In this document: positions 16,483 through 25,763 of the stretch, piece by piece | How the letters are laid out: each line of letters starts with the position of its first letter | How positions within the stretch are numbered: position 1 is the first letter of the stretch | DNA from: Lentibacter sp. XHP0401 | GTDB taxonomy: Bacteria > Pseudomonadota > Alphaproteobacteria > Rhodobacterales > Rhodobacteraceae | Direction: 5' to 3' | Assembly (NCBI RefSeq): GCF_025751535.1 | Contig: NZ_JAOWLC010000006.1 | Span: 1-64,000 of the forward strand | DNA length: 64,000 nt | Made by a program: the position numbers and the translations under genes | Notes under the pieces: model-generated | What the model was told of the DNA's origin: nothing | Database searches by the model: none | The model's input: the letters and a program-made list of their open reading frames with translations, nothing else

Positions 16483-17742
16483 TCATGGCGTCTTCAACCC
16501 AAGCGCCAGAAGCCCGCCCGCAGCCGACATCACAGCAAAGCCGACAAGCGCACCATAAGGCCCGATCCAGGACAGCGCTCCGCCCATGGCCCCCGCCAGA
16601 AGCAAGATCGTTCCGATCACCACATTCGCCGCCGCCGCATAAGCCGCGCGCTGCTCTTCCGGTGCAATATCAACAAGATAAGTCGAGCGAGCCTGCCGGA
16701 CACCATGGTAGGCCAGCATCAGCGCAAAGAGGATTACAGGGATCACAAACCTGCCCTCGGCATATCCTGAAACGCCTGCAAACACCGCTGCGCTCAACGA
16801 CACAGCACCCAAAAAGCCCACCACCGCCAGCACTCTACGGCTCGAACTGTCAGCCATACGACCCCAGATATAAGAGCTGAGAAAACTCGCCGCACTTGAC
16901 GCAACCAGCAACGCGCCCAGCTGGCCCAGCCCCGTGCCCTCGCTCTGCCCTGCCAAAATGACAAGATATGGCGGGGCAAGGGCCGTCGATACAAGCATCC
17001 CGCGCACAGCAATAAAGCGGCGCAGGTTCCTATCACGGCGCAAAATACTCCAGACACCCTCGGTGTCCGCCTCGCTTTCCGTGCTGCTGGGCTGCTCCGG
17101 AAGCTGCGCCAGAGTAGCGGCACTCGTAAGCCACAAAGCACCGGCCAGCCCCACAGCCCCGATCACCGCGTGCTCGTCTTTCATAACACCGCCCACCATC
17201 AGAAGCGCAAAGCAAAACACACCCGCCGCCGCCAGCGAGCCCGCAAGCCCAGTCACAGCGCCACGCCGCGTCTGACCGACTGTTTTTCCCAGAATATCCT
17301 TGTAACTTACCGAACAGGCTGCACGGCTGACAGCAAGACACGCCAGAAGCCCGCAGATCACCCAGCCCGCCGTAACTCCTTCAAACGCAAGGGCTGCCAG
17401 AGCAATCAGCAGTGCCGAAAGACCCTGCCCCACCGCGCCCGAAACCCACACCCAGCGGCGCATTTCCAAACGCTCTATGAACCGTGCCAATACAGCCTGC
17501 GGCAAAAGCGCGCCCGCCTCGCGTATGGGAACCAGAAACCCGATAATATAGGCTGGCGCGCCAAGCGCGGTCAGCAGCCAGCTCAACACCAGCTTGGGGT
17601 TGAGCAAACCATCCGACAGCTTGGAAAAAGACAGCGCGGCGATATGTAAAAGCCCCGCCTTGCCCTCCTCGTCCTTGTTCCAGTCCTTCTGGGCCGATCC
17701 GGTGGCCGTCCCAAACAACTGCTCTGCATTCACCGCTTTCAT
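16483..17742 (-). CDS. MFS transporter
   Basis: 419 residues from ATG 17742, chosen because GGAGG lies 5-6 bases upstream; an in-frame start at 17787 has no RBS. About 10-12 hydrophobic helices. The loop following the first helices (VPIREAGALLPQAVLARFIERLEMRRWVW, interrupted here by helices on each side) has the basic charge pattern of the MFS motif A region. Inner-membrane transporter of unknown substrate. Confidence 0.8.
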   Translation of the reverse strand: MKAVNAEQLFGTATGSAQKDWNKDEEGKAGLLHIAALSFSKLSDGLLNPKLVLSWLLTALGAPAYIIGFLVPIREAGALLPQAVLARFIERLEMRRWVWVSGAVGQGLSALLIALAALAFEGVTAGWVICGLLACLAVSRAACSVSYKDILGKTVGQTRRGAVTGLAGSLAAAGVFCFALLMVGGVMKDEHAVIGAVGLAGALWLTSAATLAQLPEQPSSTESEADTEGVWSILRRDRNLRRFIAVRGMLVSTALAPPYLVILAGQSEGTGLGQLGALLVASSAASFLSSYIWGRMADSSSRRVLAVVGFLGAVSLSAAVFAGVSGYAEGRFVIPVILFALMLAYHGVRQARSTYLVDIAPEEQRAAYAAAANVVIGTILLLAGAMGGALSWIGPYGALVGFAVMSAAGGLLALGLKTP

Positions 17743-17910
17743 GTAGGCCTCCACAGGTATAACCAACCAGCGCCGCCAAAGTTCCATGGAACCGCTTGAA
17801 ATGCCTGTCCCCGGCTGCTTGACAATTCACCCTCAAAAGCGCAAACCGCCCCCGAACCATACCCGCAACCGGGCGCTTTTGTGGGCGCCAAACTGACGAG
17901 GAGCTAGGCC

Positions 17911-19872
17911 ATGAGCCAGATTTCCCCAAATAAAATCAACCTGTCCCTTCCTGATGGCAATTCACGTGAGTATGCCGCTGGCATCACCGCTGGCGAAGTG
18001 GCCGCCGATATCTCTACAAGCCTCGCCAAAAAGGCAATTTCGGCCACCGTCAATGGCCAGCACTGGGATTTGGCATGGCCGATCGAGGCCGATGCAAGCA
18101 TCGCCATTCACACGCTCAAAGATGAAGACCAGGCCAACGAGCTCATCCGCCACGATTTTGCGCATGTCATGGCCCGCGCCGTGCAGGAGCTTTGGCCCGA
18201 TGTCAAAGTGACCATCGGTCCGGTGATCGAGAACGGCTGGTATTACGACTTTGACCGCAAAGAAAGCTTCACACCGGAAGATCTCGGCGCAATCGAGAAA
18301 AAGATGAAAGAAATCATCAATCTGCGCGACAAGGTTCGCACAGAAATCTGGCCGCGCGACAAAGCCGTGCAATACTACAAAGATCAAAACGAGCCCTTCA
18401 AAGTCGAGCTGATCGACGCCATCCCCGGCGACGAGCCCCTGCGCATGTATTGGCATGGCGACTGGCAGGATCTTTGCCGCGGCCCGCATTTGCAGCACAC
18501 AGGCCAGCTTCCCGCCGATGCCTTCAAGCTCATGAGCGTTGCAGGTGCCTACTGGCGCGGTGATAGCAACCGCGAGATGCTTCAGCGCATCTACGGTGTC
18601 GCCTTTACAGGCAAGGAAAAGCTAAAAGCCTACCTCCTGATGCTCGAAGAAGCCGCCAAACGCGATCACCGTAAACTTGGCCGCGAGATGGACCTCTTTC
18701 ACATGCAGGAAGAAGCCCCGGGGCAGATTTTCTGGCATCCCAACGGCTGGACCATCTACACCACCCTGCAAGACTACATGCGCCGCCGTCAGCGCGCAGG
18801 TGGATATGTCGAGGTCAACACGCCTCAGGTTGTGAATCGCAAACTCTGGGAGGCCTCGGGCCACTGGGAGAGCTATCAGGAAAACATGTTTATCGTCGAG
18901 GTCGATGAAGACCACGCGCGCGAAAAAACTGTCAACGCATTGAAGCCGATGAACTGCCCCTGCCACATTCAGGTCTTCAACCAAGGCCTTAAATCCTACC
19001 GCGACTTGCCCCTGCGCATGGCCGAGTTCGGCTCTTGCAACCGCTATGAGCCATCGGGTGCATTACACGGGATCATGCGGGTGCGTGGCTTTACACAGGA
19101 TGATGGGCACATTTTCTGCACCGAAGAGCAGATCGAAGACGAAACAGCGCGCTTTATCAGCTTCCTGTCAGAGATCTATGCAGAACTCGGCTTCACAAAC
19201 TGGTCAATCAAGCTCTCGACACGCCCCGAAAAACGGATCGGCTCCGAAGAGACATGGGACCAGTTGGAAAAAGCCCTTGGCAACGCCTGTAAAGCAGCGG
19301 GTTATGACTATGAGATCCAAGAAGGCGAAGGCGCATTTTATGGCCCCAAGCTTGAGTTTGTTCTCACAGATGCCATCGGCCGCAACTGGCAGTGCGGAAC
19401 CCTGCAGGTTGACAGCAACATGCCAGAGCGTCTTGACGCCGCATATATCGGCAAGGATGGCGACAAGCACCTGCCCTATATGCTGCACCGGGCCACACTT
19501 GGCTCGTTTGAGCGTTTCATCGGTATTCTCATTGAGGAACACGCAGGCAAGCTCCCCTTCTGGCTCGCGCCCCGGCAGGTTGTTGTCGCCACAATCGTGT
19601 CCGATGCCGATGACTACGCCTCCGAGGTCTGCACCGCGCTCAAGGCCGCAGGCGTGCGCGCCGAGCTTGATATCCGCAACGAGAAGATCAATTACAAGGT
19701 CCGCGAGCACAGCCTCGGCAAAGTGCCCGTCATCCTTGCGGTCGGTCACCGCGAAGTTGAGGAACGCACCCTCACCGTGCGCCGCCTTGGCGAGAAGCAG
19801 ACAAATGTTACAAGTCTCGATGATATCGTGAGCGAACTCGCAAAAGCCGCGACTCCGCCCGACCTTTTGTAA
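17911..19872 (+). CDS. thrS: Threonyl-tRNA synthetase
   Basis: 653 residues, full length. Domain order: TGS (1-65), editing domain with [12 protein letters not shown] (about 78-90) and the CRGPHL box, and the class II core. In the core are MNCPCH (zinc Cys), the motif-2 segment [21 protein letters not shown] and motif-3 [11 protein letters not shown]; an anticodon-binding domain follows (about 545-645). GAGGAG is the RBS. Monocistronic with its own terminator behind it. Confidence 0.97.
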   Translation: MSQISPNKINLSLPDGNSREYAAGITAGEVAADISTSLAKKAISATVNGQHWDLAWPIEADASIAIHTLKDEDQANELIRHDFAHVMARAVQELWPDVKVTIGPVIENGWYYDFDRKESFTPEDLGAIEKKMKEIINLRDKVRTEIWPRDKAVQYYKDQNEPFKVELIDAIPGDEPLRMYWHGDWQDLCRGPHLQHTGQLPADAFKLMSVAGAYWRGDSNREMLQRIYGVAFTGKEKLKAYLLMLEEAAKRDHRKLGREMDLFHMQEEAPGQIFWHPNGWTIYTTLQDYMRRRQRAGGYVEVNTPQVVNRKLWEASGHWESYQENMFIVEVDEDHAREKTVNALKPMNCPCHIQVFNQGLKSYRDLPLRMAEFGSCNRYEPSGALHGIMRVRGFTQDDGHIFCTEEQIEDETARFISFLSEIYAELGFTNWSIKLSTRPEKRIGSEETWDQLEKALGNACKAAGYDYEIQEGEGAFYGPKLEFVLTDAIGRNWQCGTLQVDSNMPERLDAAYIGKDGDKHLPYMLHRATLGSFERFIGILIEEHAGKLPFWLAPRQVVVATIVSDADDYASEVCTALKAAGVRAELDIRNEKINYKVREHSLGKVPVILAVGHREVEERTLTVRRLGEKQTNVTSLDDIVSELAKAATPPDLL

Positions 19873-19890
19873 TATTTGATCCAAAACATC

Positions 19891-19925
19891 AAAGCGGGCG
19901 TAACAATATACGCCTGCTTTTGAAA
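19891..19925 (+). terminator. Rho-independent terminator of thrS
   Basis: AAAGCGGGCG (19891-19900) pairs with CGCCTGCTTT (19911-19920), with one G-T pair and a 10-base loop, followed by T residues. It lies 18 bases past the thrS stop. Confidence 0.85.
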
Positions 19926-20072
19926 TTTATCGCTCGAAACCGCCCGAAACAATACACGTGACCTCGCGTTATCGTGACACACGCGCCCGTGAATAGCGTA
20001 AGTGCCCCGCTCCCAGCTACCTTTAGCAAGCCGCAACACTGCGGCCCTCGTTAATGTAAAAGGGAGTTCCCA

Positions 20073-20375
20073 ATGTCTAAACTGATCAAATCCGCCGCTG
20101 TAGCAGGCGCCGTTGCTGCGGCCCTTGCCGCACAAGTCACAACTGCCTCGGCCGCTGAAAAAGAAAAATGCTTTGGCGTTTCCATGGCCGGCAAGAATGA
20201 TTGCGCCGCAGGCCCGGGCACAACTTGCGCAGGCACATCTACAGTCGATTACCAAGGCAACGCCTGGACACTTGTTGACGAAGGCACATGCACAGAAATC
20301 GAACTGCCTGCCATGGCCGACGGTGAAATGCGCAAAGGTTCGCTCGAAGCCCTCGATCGAGATTTGCCCGCATAA
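20073..20375 (+). CDS. bufA: Bufferin-type RiPP precursor (DUF2282)
   Basis: 100 residues: a Sec-type signal peptide (1-28, ends TTASA-AEK) and a mature part with four cysteines, Cys33, Cys44, Cys52 and Cys73, in the order [23 protein letters not shown]. This is the DUF2282 layout of bufferins, periplasmic copper-buffering peptides whose central cysteines are converted to thiooxazole-type rings by a DUF692 enzyme. RBS AAGGGAG before ATG. First gene of a four-gene operon whose next member is the DUF692 protein. It is exported and expected to act in the periplasm. Confidence 0.9.
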   Translation: MSKLIKSAAVAGAVAAALAAQVTTASAAEKEKCFGVSMAGKNDCAAGPGTTCAGTSTVDYQGNAWTLVDEGTCTEIELPAMADGEMRKGSLEALDRDLPA

Positions 20376-20427
20376 ACCTCTTTGGGAGGACTCCCTCGGT
20401 CCTCCCGTCCAGCCTTCGGAGCCAGCC

Positions 20428-21282
20428 ATGTTTGACCAAAACCGAAACAACCGCCTGCCAAACCGTGCAGGCCTGGGCTACAAGCCGCAGCATTACGCCG
20501 AAATCATGGACAATGCCGCCCCTGTCCGCTGGTTTGAGGTTCACGCCGAAAACTACATGGGACAAGGTGGCCGCCCGCTCGCACAGCTGCGCGCCCTCTC
20601 CGAGCGTTTCCCCGTTTCCGTGCATGGTGTCGGCCTCTCCATAGGCGGAGAAGGCCCGCTTGATCCCGAGCACCTCGCGCGCCTCAAACACCTATGCGAT
20701 TGGCTCAACCCCGCCAGCTTCTCCGAGCATCTCGCTTGGTCGTCGCACGACAGTGCCTTCCTCAACGACCTTCTGCCGCTACCTTACAACGCCGCAAGCC
20801 TCGCCCGTGTGAGTGCCCATATAGACGAGGTGCAAGAGACGCTGGGTCGTCAGATGCTGCTCGAAAACCCCTCCTCCTATCTGGCCTTTGAGGCCTCCGA
20901 TATGGAAGAAACCGGGTTTCTGGCCGAGCTGGCCGCGCGCACAGGCTGTGGCCTGCTGCTTGATGTGAACAACGTCTTCGTCTCTGCAACAAATCTGGGG
21001 TATTCCCCGCAAAGCTATATCGACACCTTCCCCCTTGATAAGGTTGGTGAAATTCACCTTGGCGGCCATGATGAAGACAAAGACGATGCAGGCCGCCCGC
21101 TGCTCATCGACAGCCACGGACACGAAATAGCTGATCCTGTCTGGGCGCTGCTTGACTATACATTAGAGCGCGCCGGCCCGCTCCCCTTGCTTGTCGAATG
21201 GGACAATGACGTCCCCGAATGGCCCGTGCTTGCCGCCGAAGCCGCCCGCGCAGAGGCAGCACTGACCAAGGTTCCCGCATGA
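20428..21282 (+). CDS. bufB: Multinuclear non-heme iron oxidative enzyme, DUF692 (bufferin maturase)
   Basis: 284 residues, TIM-barrel MNIO family. Conserved metal-ligand segments are visible: [56 protein letters not shown] and [13 protein letters not shown]. The family uses mixed-valent iron to oxidise cysteines of RiPP precursors. It lies 52 bases after bufA and overlaps bufC by ATGA, so the three are expressed together. Start ATG 20428; no better upstream start. Confidence 0.93.
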   Translation: MFDQNRNNRLPNRAGLGYKPQHYAEIMDNAAPVRWFEVHAENYMGQGGRPLAQLRALSERFPVSVHGVGLSIGGEGPLDPEHLARLKHLCDWLNPASFSEHLAWSSHDSAFLNDLLPLPYNAASLARVSAHIDEVQETLGRQMLLENPSSYLAFEASDMEETGFLAELAARTGCGLLLDVNNVFVSATNLGYSPQSYIDTFPLDKVGEIHLGGHDEDKDDAGRPLLIDSHGHEIADPVWALLDYTLERAGPLPLLVEWDNDVPEWPVLAAEAARAEAALTKVPA

Positions 21283-22022
21283 GTCAGAAAAGCTTCACCA
21301 AAGCGCTACTTGCTCCTGATCTGCCCGCGCCGGACGGCCTGAACGATGGCCATGGCGCGCCTGCAGGCAAGCGCTTTGCGGTCTATCGCAACAATGTCAC
21401 CGTTTCACTGATTGACGCGCTCGAAGCAGGCTTTCCCGTTGTGGCAAAGCTCATCGGCGCAGAAAACTTCCGCAATATCGCCCGTGAATACCTGCGCACC
21501 GAGCCGCCCGCCTCCCCCTTGATGATGCTCTATGGCAAGGGGTTTGCCGCCTTCCTTGCGCGCTTCCCGCCGCTTGCCAAATACGCCTATCTCCCCGATA
21601 TCGCGCGGCTCGAATATGCCCTGCGCGAGAGCTATCATGCCGCCGACCACACGCCGCTCGCCCCTGAGGCTCTGGGCCGGATTGCCCCCGGAGCTCTGGC
21701 AGATGTCCGCCTCGTTCTTGCACCGTCTCTGCGCCTCGTCGTCTCGCCCTGGCCCGTCCACGCGCTCTGGCTCTACAACAAGCGCGAAGGTGCGCCCAAG
21801 CCGGTGGCTATGGCCCAATCCGTGCTTGTTGCCCGCTCGGGCTTTGATCCCGAGCCTCATCTTTTGCCCCAAGGAGCCGACCGCTTTATCGCGGGTCTTC
21901 AGGCCGGAAAAACACTCGGAGACGCTTGCGAAAGCGCGCCCGAAATTGATCTCGGCGCCGCTCTCGGCCTTTTGCTCGGCACCCAAAGCATATCTCAAGT
22001 AAAACATGAGGAATTACCGTGA
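21279..22022 (+). CDS. bufC: DUF2063 partner protein (BufC, precursor-recognition)
   Basis: 247 residues from the ATG at 21279 that overlaps the bufB stop (ATGA). The DUF2063 domain at the N-terminus has the typical [31 protein letters not shown]-type sequence (residues about 30-60; key positions Tyr-Arg-Asn-Asn). It is known to bind the precursor and present it to the MNIO enzyme. The downstream DoxX gene overlaps by GTGA. Confidence 0.9.
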   Translation: MSQKSFTKALLAPDLPAPDGLNDGHGAPAGKRFAVYRNNVTVSLIDALEAGFPVVAKLIGAENFRNIAREYLRTEPPASPLMMLYGKGFAAFLARFPPLAKYAYLPDIARLEYALRESYHAADHTPLAPEALGRIAPGALADVRLVLAPSLRLVVSPWPVHALWLYNKREGAPKPVAMAQSVLVARSGFDPEPHLLPQGADRFIAGLQAGKTLGDACESAPEIDLGAALGLLLGTQSISQVKHEELP

Positions 22023-22585
22023 ATAATTTGATAAGTAAGTATAATTACATTTCATCAACAGCCTCGGACATGGCGCCCGGAGTGCTTCCGCTGCTCGCGC
22101 GCCTCACATTCTCTGCGGTGCTGTTACACTACTTCATCGCCTCTGGCCTCACAAAGCTTGGCGAGGGTCTTTTCGGCTTCCTCAACCCATCGGCCGGCGC
22201 TTACGCGCAGATCTTCCCCAAAGCCATGGAGGCCGTGACGTACGATATCTCCCAGCTCACCGTCTTTCACTGGGCTGTCGTCACAGGCGGCACCATCGCG
22301 GAGTTCGCTCTCCCCGCGCTCATCGTTGTCGGCCTCTTCACCCGCCTCGCCGCGCTCGGCATGATCGGCTTTGTGATTGTCCAATCTCTCACCGATCTCT
22401 ACGGTCACGGTGGCATAGATCACGAAGGCACGCTTGGCGCATGGTTTGACCGCGCCTCCGACAGCCTCATCCTCGATCAGCGTGCGCTTTGGGTGTTCTT
22501 GCTGGCCACTCTGGTGCTCAAGGGCGGCGGCTGGCTCTCGCTTGATCGCGTTCTAAAACCCGCTCAAAGCCCAAGTGCCGCCTGA
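22019..22585 (+). CDS. DoxX family membrane protein (BufD)
   Basis: 188 residues from GTG 22019, which overlaps the bufC stop and has GAGGAA 5 bases upstream; an ATG at residue 18 is the alternative. Four predicted membrane helices with the DoxX pattern (LLARLTFSAVLLHYFIASGLTKL; EFALPALIVVGLFTRLAALGM). DoxX genes commonly close bufferin operons; the exact role (quinone-linked redox step or copper handling) is not settled. The 3' end overlaps the convergent ArsC-like gene by 22 bases. Confidence 0.87.
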   Translation: MNNLISKYNYISSTASDMAPGVLPLLARLTFSAVLLHYFIASGLTKLGEGLFGFLNPSAGAYAQIFPKAMEAVTYDISQLTVFHWAVVTGGTIAEFALPALIVVGLFTRLAALGMIGFVIVQSLTDLYGHGGIDHEGTLGAWFDRASDSLILDQRALWVFLLATLVLKGGGWLSLDRVLKPAQSPSAA

Positions 22586-22878
22586 GTGTCCTTACCCCAT
22601 CCAAGATAAAGCTTGCCATCCGCTTCAATCAACGGCCGCTTCATCAAGGCAGGGTGTGCGGCGATCAGATCAAGCGGCGCACCGGCTCTCTCGGCCTCGC
22701 TCATTCCTCGCCAGGTCGTTGATCTTGTGTTCAAAATCGCCCCGCCAAACTCCGCCTCGGCCCGCGCCAGAAGCCCCTCTGGCAGGCCCGCTTCGCGCAC
22801 ATCTATCAGCTCTGCTCCGGCCAAGGCCTTCAGCGCCTTGCGGCAGGTATCGCAATTTTTCAGCCCGTATATTTGCAT
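22564..22878 (-). CDS. ArsC/Spx family protein (arsenate reductase-like)
   Basis: 104 residues from ATG 22878 with GGAG 7 bases upstream. Thioredoxin-like fold with a CDTC motif (residues 10-13) where classic ArsC has a lone Cys, and KRPLIEADGKLYLGW near the C-terminus, the conserved R-P of the family. The CxxC form resembles YffB/Spx-type members rather than proven arsenate reductases. No ars genes are near. Confidence 0.85.
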   Translation of the reverse strand: MQIYGLKNCDTCRKALKALAGAELIDVREAGLPEGLLARAEAEFGGAILNTRSTTWRGMSEAERAGAPLDLIAAHPALMKRPLIEADGKLYLGWGKDTQAALGL

Positions 22879-23013
22879 CACAGTTCTCCTGATTCCCTAA
22901 ATTCATTTGATTTTTACAAAAATTGTGTAAGCTTTCACCCAGTGACTTTCTATTTCTGACTTCCGCCCAGTCACCCTGACGGAGCCACGAGATCGTGAGT
23001 GACGACAGGTATA

Positions 23014-23038
23014 TGAGGCCTGCCTGAAAAAGGCCTCA
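23014..23038 (+). promoter_or_regulatory. Hairpin in the cold-shock gene leader
   Basis: TGAGGCCT (23014-23021) pairs perfectly with AGGCCTCA (23031-23038), just upstream of the AAGGAGAAG ribosome-binding region of the cold-shock gene. Long structured leaders are typical of temperature-controlled csp mRNAs, but here the role is inferred. Confidence 0.4.
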
Positions 23039-23062
23039 CCAAAGGGAAGAAGGAGAAGCGGC

Positions 23063-23269
23063 ATGCCAAATGGCACCGTGAAATGGTTCAACACAACAAA
23101 AGGCTTCGGCTTTATCGCGCCTGACGATGGCGGCAAAGATGTCTTCGTGCACATCTCGGCTGTCGAGCGTTCGGGGCTCACAGGCCTTGCCGATGATCAG
23201 AAAGTCACGTTTGATCTGGAAGATGGCCGCGATGGCCGCCAAATGGCGACCAACATCAAGCTGGCCTAA
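23063..23269 (+). CDS. Cold-shock domain protein
   Basis: 68 residues, a single cold-shock domain with RNP1 KGFGFIAP and RNP2 VFVHISAV. It binds single-stranded RNA/DNA and acts as an RNA chaperone. It follows a leader of up to about 180 bases with a hairpin and ends in a strong terminator. Gene number in the csp family cannot be assigned. Confidence 0.95.
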   Translation: MPNGTVKWFNTTKGFGFIAPDDGGKDVFVHISAVERSGLTGLADDQKVTFDLEDGRDGRQMATNIKLA

Positions 23270-23290
23270 TCAAGCTGTTGAAGTGAAAGG

Positions 23291-23328
23291 AAAAACGGCG
23301 CGGAGGTTCACCCTTCCGCGCCGTTTTC
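23291..23328. terminator. Bidirectional terminator between cold-shock gene and Cys-rich protein
   Basis: AAAACGGCGCGGA (23292-23304) pairs with TCCGCGCCGTTTT (23315-23327) around a 10-base loop. Because the stem starts with A and ends with T it can work for both the plus-strand cold-shock gene and the minus-strand gene ending at 23344. Confidence 0.85.
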
Positions 23329-23343
23329 AATGTGTCAAAAAGC

Positions 23344-23631
23344 TTAGCTGCAGCCTTTTTCGCCTTCAACGCATGTGTGGCTCGGAACGTAGCGCACAGC
23401 GCGTTTTTTCTGGACGCGCTTCTTAGCCACAGGATGCGCCATCATTGATGAATAGCTCACATTCTGGTTCGGCGTGCCACAGCAGATCACCCCGCCCATA
23501 ACAATCGGCGAAAGGCCGTTCGGGCAGTTGTTCGCGCCGCCGTAAGCATAGGTCGGCATAACATCACCCGCCATCGCAGGCGCGCCCATCAGCGCAACAA
23601 AGGCAGCTCCAAGAATAACTTTGGTTTTCAT
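23344..23631 (-). CDS. Small secreted cysteine-rich protein of unknown function
   Basis: 95 residues from ATG 23631 with GAGGGA as RBS; the longer in-frame start at 23757 lies inside thyX. Signal peptide 1-21 (ends APAMA-GD). The mature part has five cysteines (36, 50, 51, 87, 94), a CC pair, and a basic patch AKKRVQKKRAVR. Periplasmic or secreted. I do not recognise the family. It is 95 bases downstream of thyX on the same strand and shares the terminator at 23291. Confidence 0.75.
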   Translation of the reverse strand: MKTKVILGAAFVALMGAPAMAGDVMPTYAYGGANNCPNGLSPIVMGGVICCGTPNQNVSYSSMMAHPVAKKRVQKKRAVRYVPSHTCVEGEKGCS

Positions 23632-23726
23632 AAAAAATCCCTCACCCAAAATGTTGTATGTTCTTGCCTTCAGGCTACCAAACAGGGCCAAAAGGTCAAA
23701 CGAAAACAGCGTCTCCCAAGGCGTTC

Positions 23727-24635
23727 TCAGTCCAACAGAGCCTGAAATTCGCGCCACTCGCCCTTGCTCATGCCGGAAGACTCCTGGCTCACGTCTTCGC
23801 CCTTGAGCATCCGCTTGATCACATCCAGCGCCTTGCCGCTCAGGTTGGCCCCACCCATGCGGTAATCCTCAAACGCGCTGTAAGCCGCCGGCACCCAATC
23901 GGCCACAACCTTGCAAATCGCATCGGCATACACCCTGATCTCGTATTGCGCATGGGCGTCAGCGCGAAGGCGCAGGAAATGCAGCAGGTTGTGCAGATCA
24001 ACCTTCCAGTACCACTGCGTATAGATATTCGCGGGCAGGTTCATCCGCGCAAGCTCGCGCGCAAGGTTGTCAGGCTCGCCTTCCTTGCCGATCATCTCTT
24101 CATAATGGTCATAGCAGCGCGCCGCATCACCTTTCAAAATCTCGAGCACCCGCGCCGAGGCTTCTGCCGAAAGCGGCTCGCCGCGGCCCTGATTGTTAAC
24201 GACCGATTGCGCCGCAAGCTGCTCGGGCTGGGGGATGTAAAACTCACGGTCCAGAATGGAATAGCGCGCAGAGTATTCATTCACATTTGCTGTGCGGTGG
24301 CGGATCCACTGCCGCGCCACAAACACGGGCAGCTTCACATGCAGCTTGATTTCGCACATTTCGAACGGCGTGCTGTGCCAATGCCGCATGAGGTAACGGA
24401 TCAACCCTTCGTCGTTCTGCACACTCTTCGTGCCCTTGCCGTAACTCACCCGCGCGGCCTGACAGATCGCAGCGTCATCGCCCATATAGTCGATCACGCG
24501 GATGAAGCCATGGTCAAGCACAGGGTATGCCTTGTAAAGATGCGCCTCCATGCCCTCGCTCACCGCGCGCAGCGTAGGCGCGGAGGTGCTGCGCAATGTC
24601 TCGATTTCGGCCTGCTGTTCGGGTGTCAGAGACAT
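23727..24635 (-). CDS. thyX: FAD-dependent thymidylate synthase
   Basis: 302 residues. The ThyX signature [14 protein letters not shown] occupies residues 112-125. It makes dTMP from dUMP with methylene-tetrahydrofolate, NADPH and FAD. Length is somewhat above the minimal ThyX and typical of alphaproteobacterial forms. Divergent from the surface-lipoprotein gene over a 192-base region in which I see no clear operator. Confidence 0.96.
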   Translation of the reverse strand: MSLTPEQQAEIETLRSTSAPTLRAVSEGMEAHLYKAYPVLDHGFIRVIDYMGDDAAICQAARVSYGKGTKSVQNDEGLIRYLMRHWHSTPFEMCEIKLHVKLPVFVARQWIRHRTANVNEYSARYSILDREFYIPQPEQLAAQSVVNNQGRGEPLSAEASARVLEILKGDAARCYDHYEEMIGKEGEPDNLARELARMNLPANIYTQWYWKVDLHNLLHFLRLRADAHAQYEIRVYADAICKVVADWVPAAYSAFEDYRMGGANLSGKALDVIKRMLKGEDVSQESSGMSKGEWREFQALLD

Positions 24636-24827
24636 CTTGGCATCCTTCTTATGTGTCTATGAGTCGCTGCACACTATATCTTGCGAATGCCCGACAATGA
24701 AACACTAGAAACCGCGCTAAAATGCAACGGACACCGTTTCATCGCCTCAAGACCCTTTGCATTGATTGACAAAAAAGCCCCGAAGAACGAATCTCACAGA
24801 AAAATACGTGTGCGAGGGCAAGTCATC

Positions 24828-25763
24828 ATGAAACGTTTTATCCCGGCTCTGGCCGTTATCGGCATGCTTACGGCTTGCAGCGGCGACGGAACCAACCCGT
24901 TTGACAACACCGATACAGATACAGGTGATGGCAGCACAGGTGGCGAATCCGGAATTCCGGCAAGCCTTACAAAAGATCTTGATGGCATCAACTACAATGC
25001 AGCTGACAACACACTCACTGTCACAGGCATTACCCTCACGTCTGGCCAGGCAACAGCCACCTATGATCGCAACGCGGCGCTTGATACCGCAGGATACCAT
25101 GCCTACACCACTCAGGACGATGAGCTGGATCGGCATTCCATCGCCTTGGTTCAGCAATCCGGCAACAGCGGCAGCGTTCGTGCGGGTGCGGTGTAAACGG
25201 GTGGTCAATTCAACCGCTTCTTTTATGGCGGGTATTACGAGCGCGATGGCAACTTTACGCCTCCAACGTCAGGTCAAGTCAGCTATGCAGGCACATATGC
25301 GGGCCTGACAAACCTTCAGGTCGGCGGTGATCTTATTCCCGTAACCCCGGGCACGCCTGTCGAGCTCATGCCGGGACAGGCCGCAAGAACCGAAGGTAAT
25401 ATTTTTCTGAATGTTACATTCGGCGAGAACAACAACGCCATCAACGGTTCGGTTTATGACCGCTCCATCGTCGACACAGGACAAGCCCTGCCCTCGATCG
25501 TTTTGGTTGCGACAGATATTGCAGCAGACGGCACATTCCTTGGTCAGGTCGAATATGATGGAATCTTGAACAACAATATCGGCGACTATGGCGGGATATT
25601 CGGCGGACCAAACGCAGAAAGCGTTGCAGGTGTTGTAAGCCTCGAAGAGTTTGACAACGATACGCTTGGCTTCGACAACGAGCTCGAAATAGGCGTCTTT
25701 GTGCTCGATCAATGCGGAACGCCCGATGCGATTGATCCGCTTTGTGCCAATGTTAACCCTTGA
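24828..25763 (+). pseudogene. TbpB-like surface lipoprotein (putative Slam substrate), interrupted by an in-frame stop
   Basis: ATG 24828 opens a lipoprotein signal with lipobox LTAC (Cys17). The frame is stopped by TAA at 25194-25196, after 122 codons, but the same frame is open again from 25197 to the TGA at 25763. Read through, the product would be 311 residues. The distal half has the Gly/Tyr/Phe-rich beta pattern of TbpB-type barrels (FFYGGYYERDGNF; YGGIFGGPNAESVAG). The stop codon directly abuts the next gene (TGATG), a Slam-like translocator. Either a true nonsense mutation or a base-call error; the pairing with Slam makes a surface-displayed ligand-binding lipoprotein the best guess. 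Confidence 0.72.
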
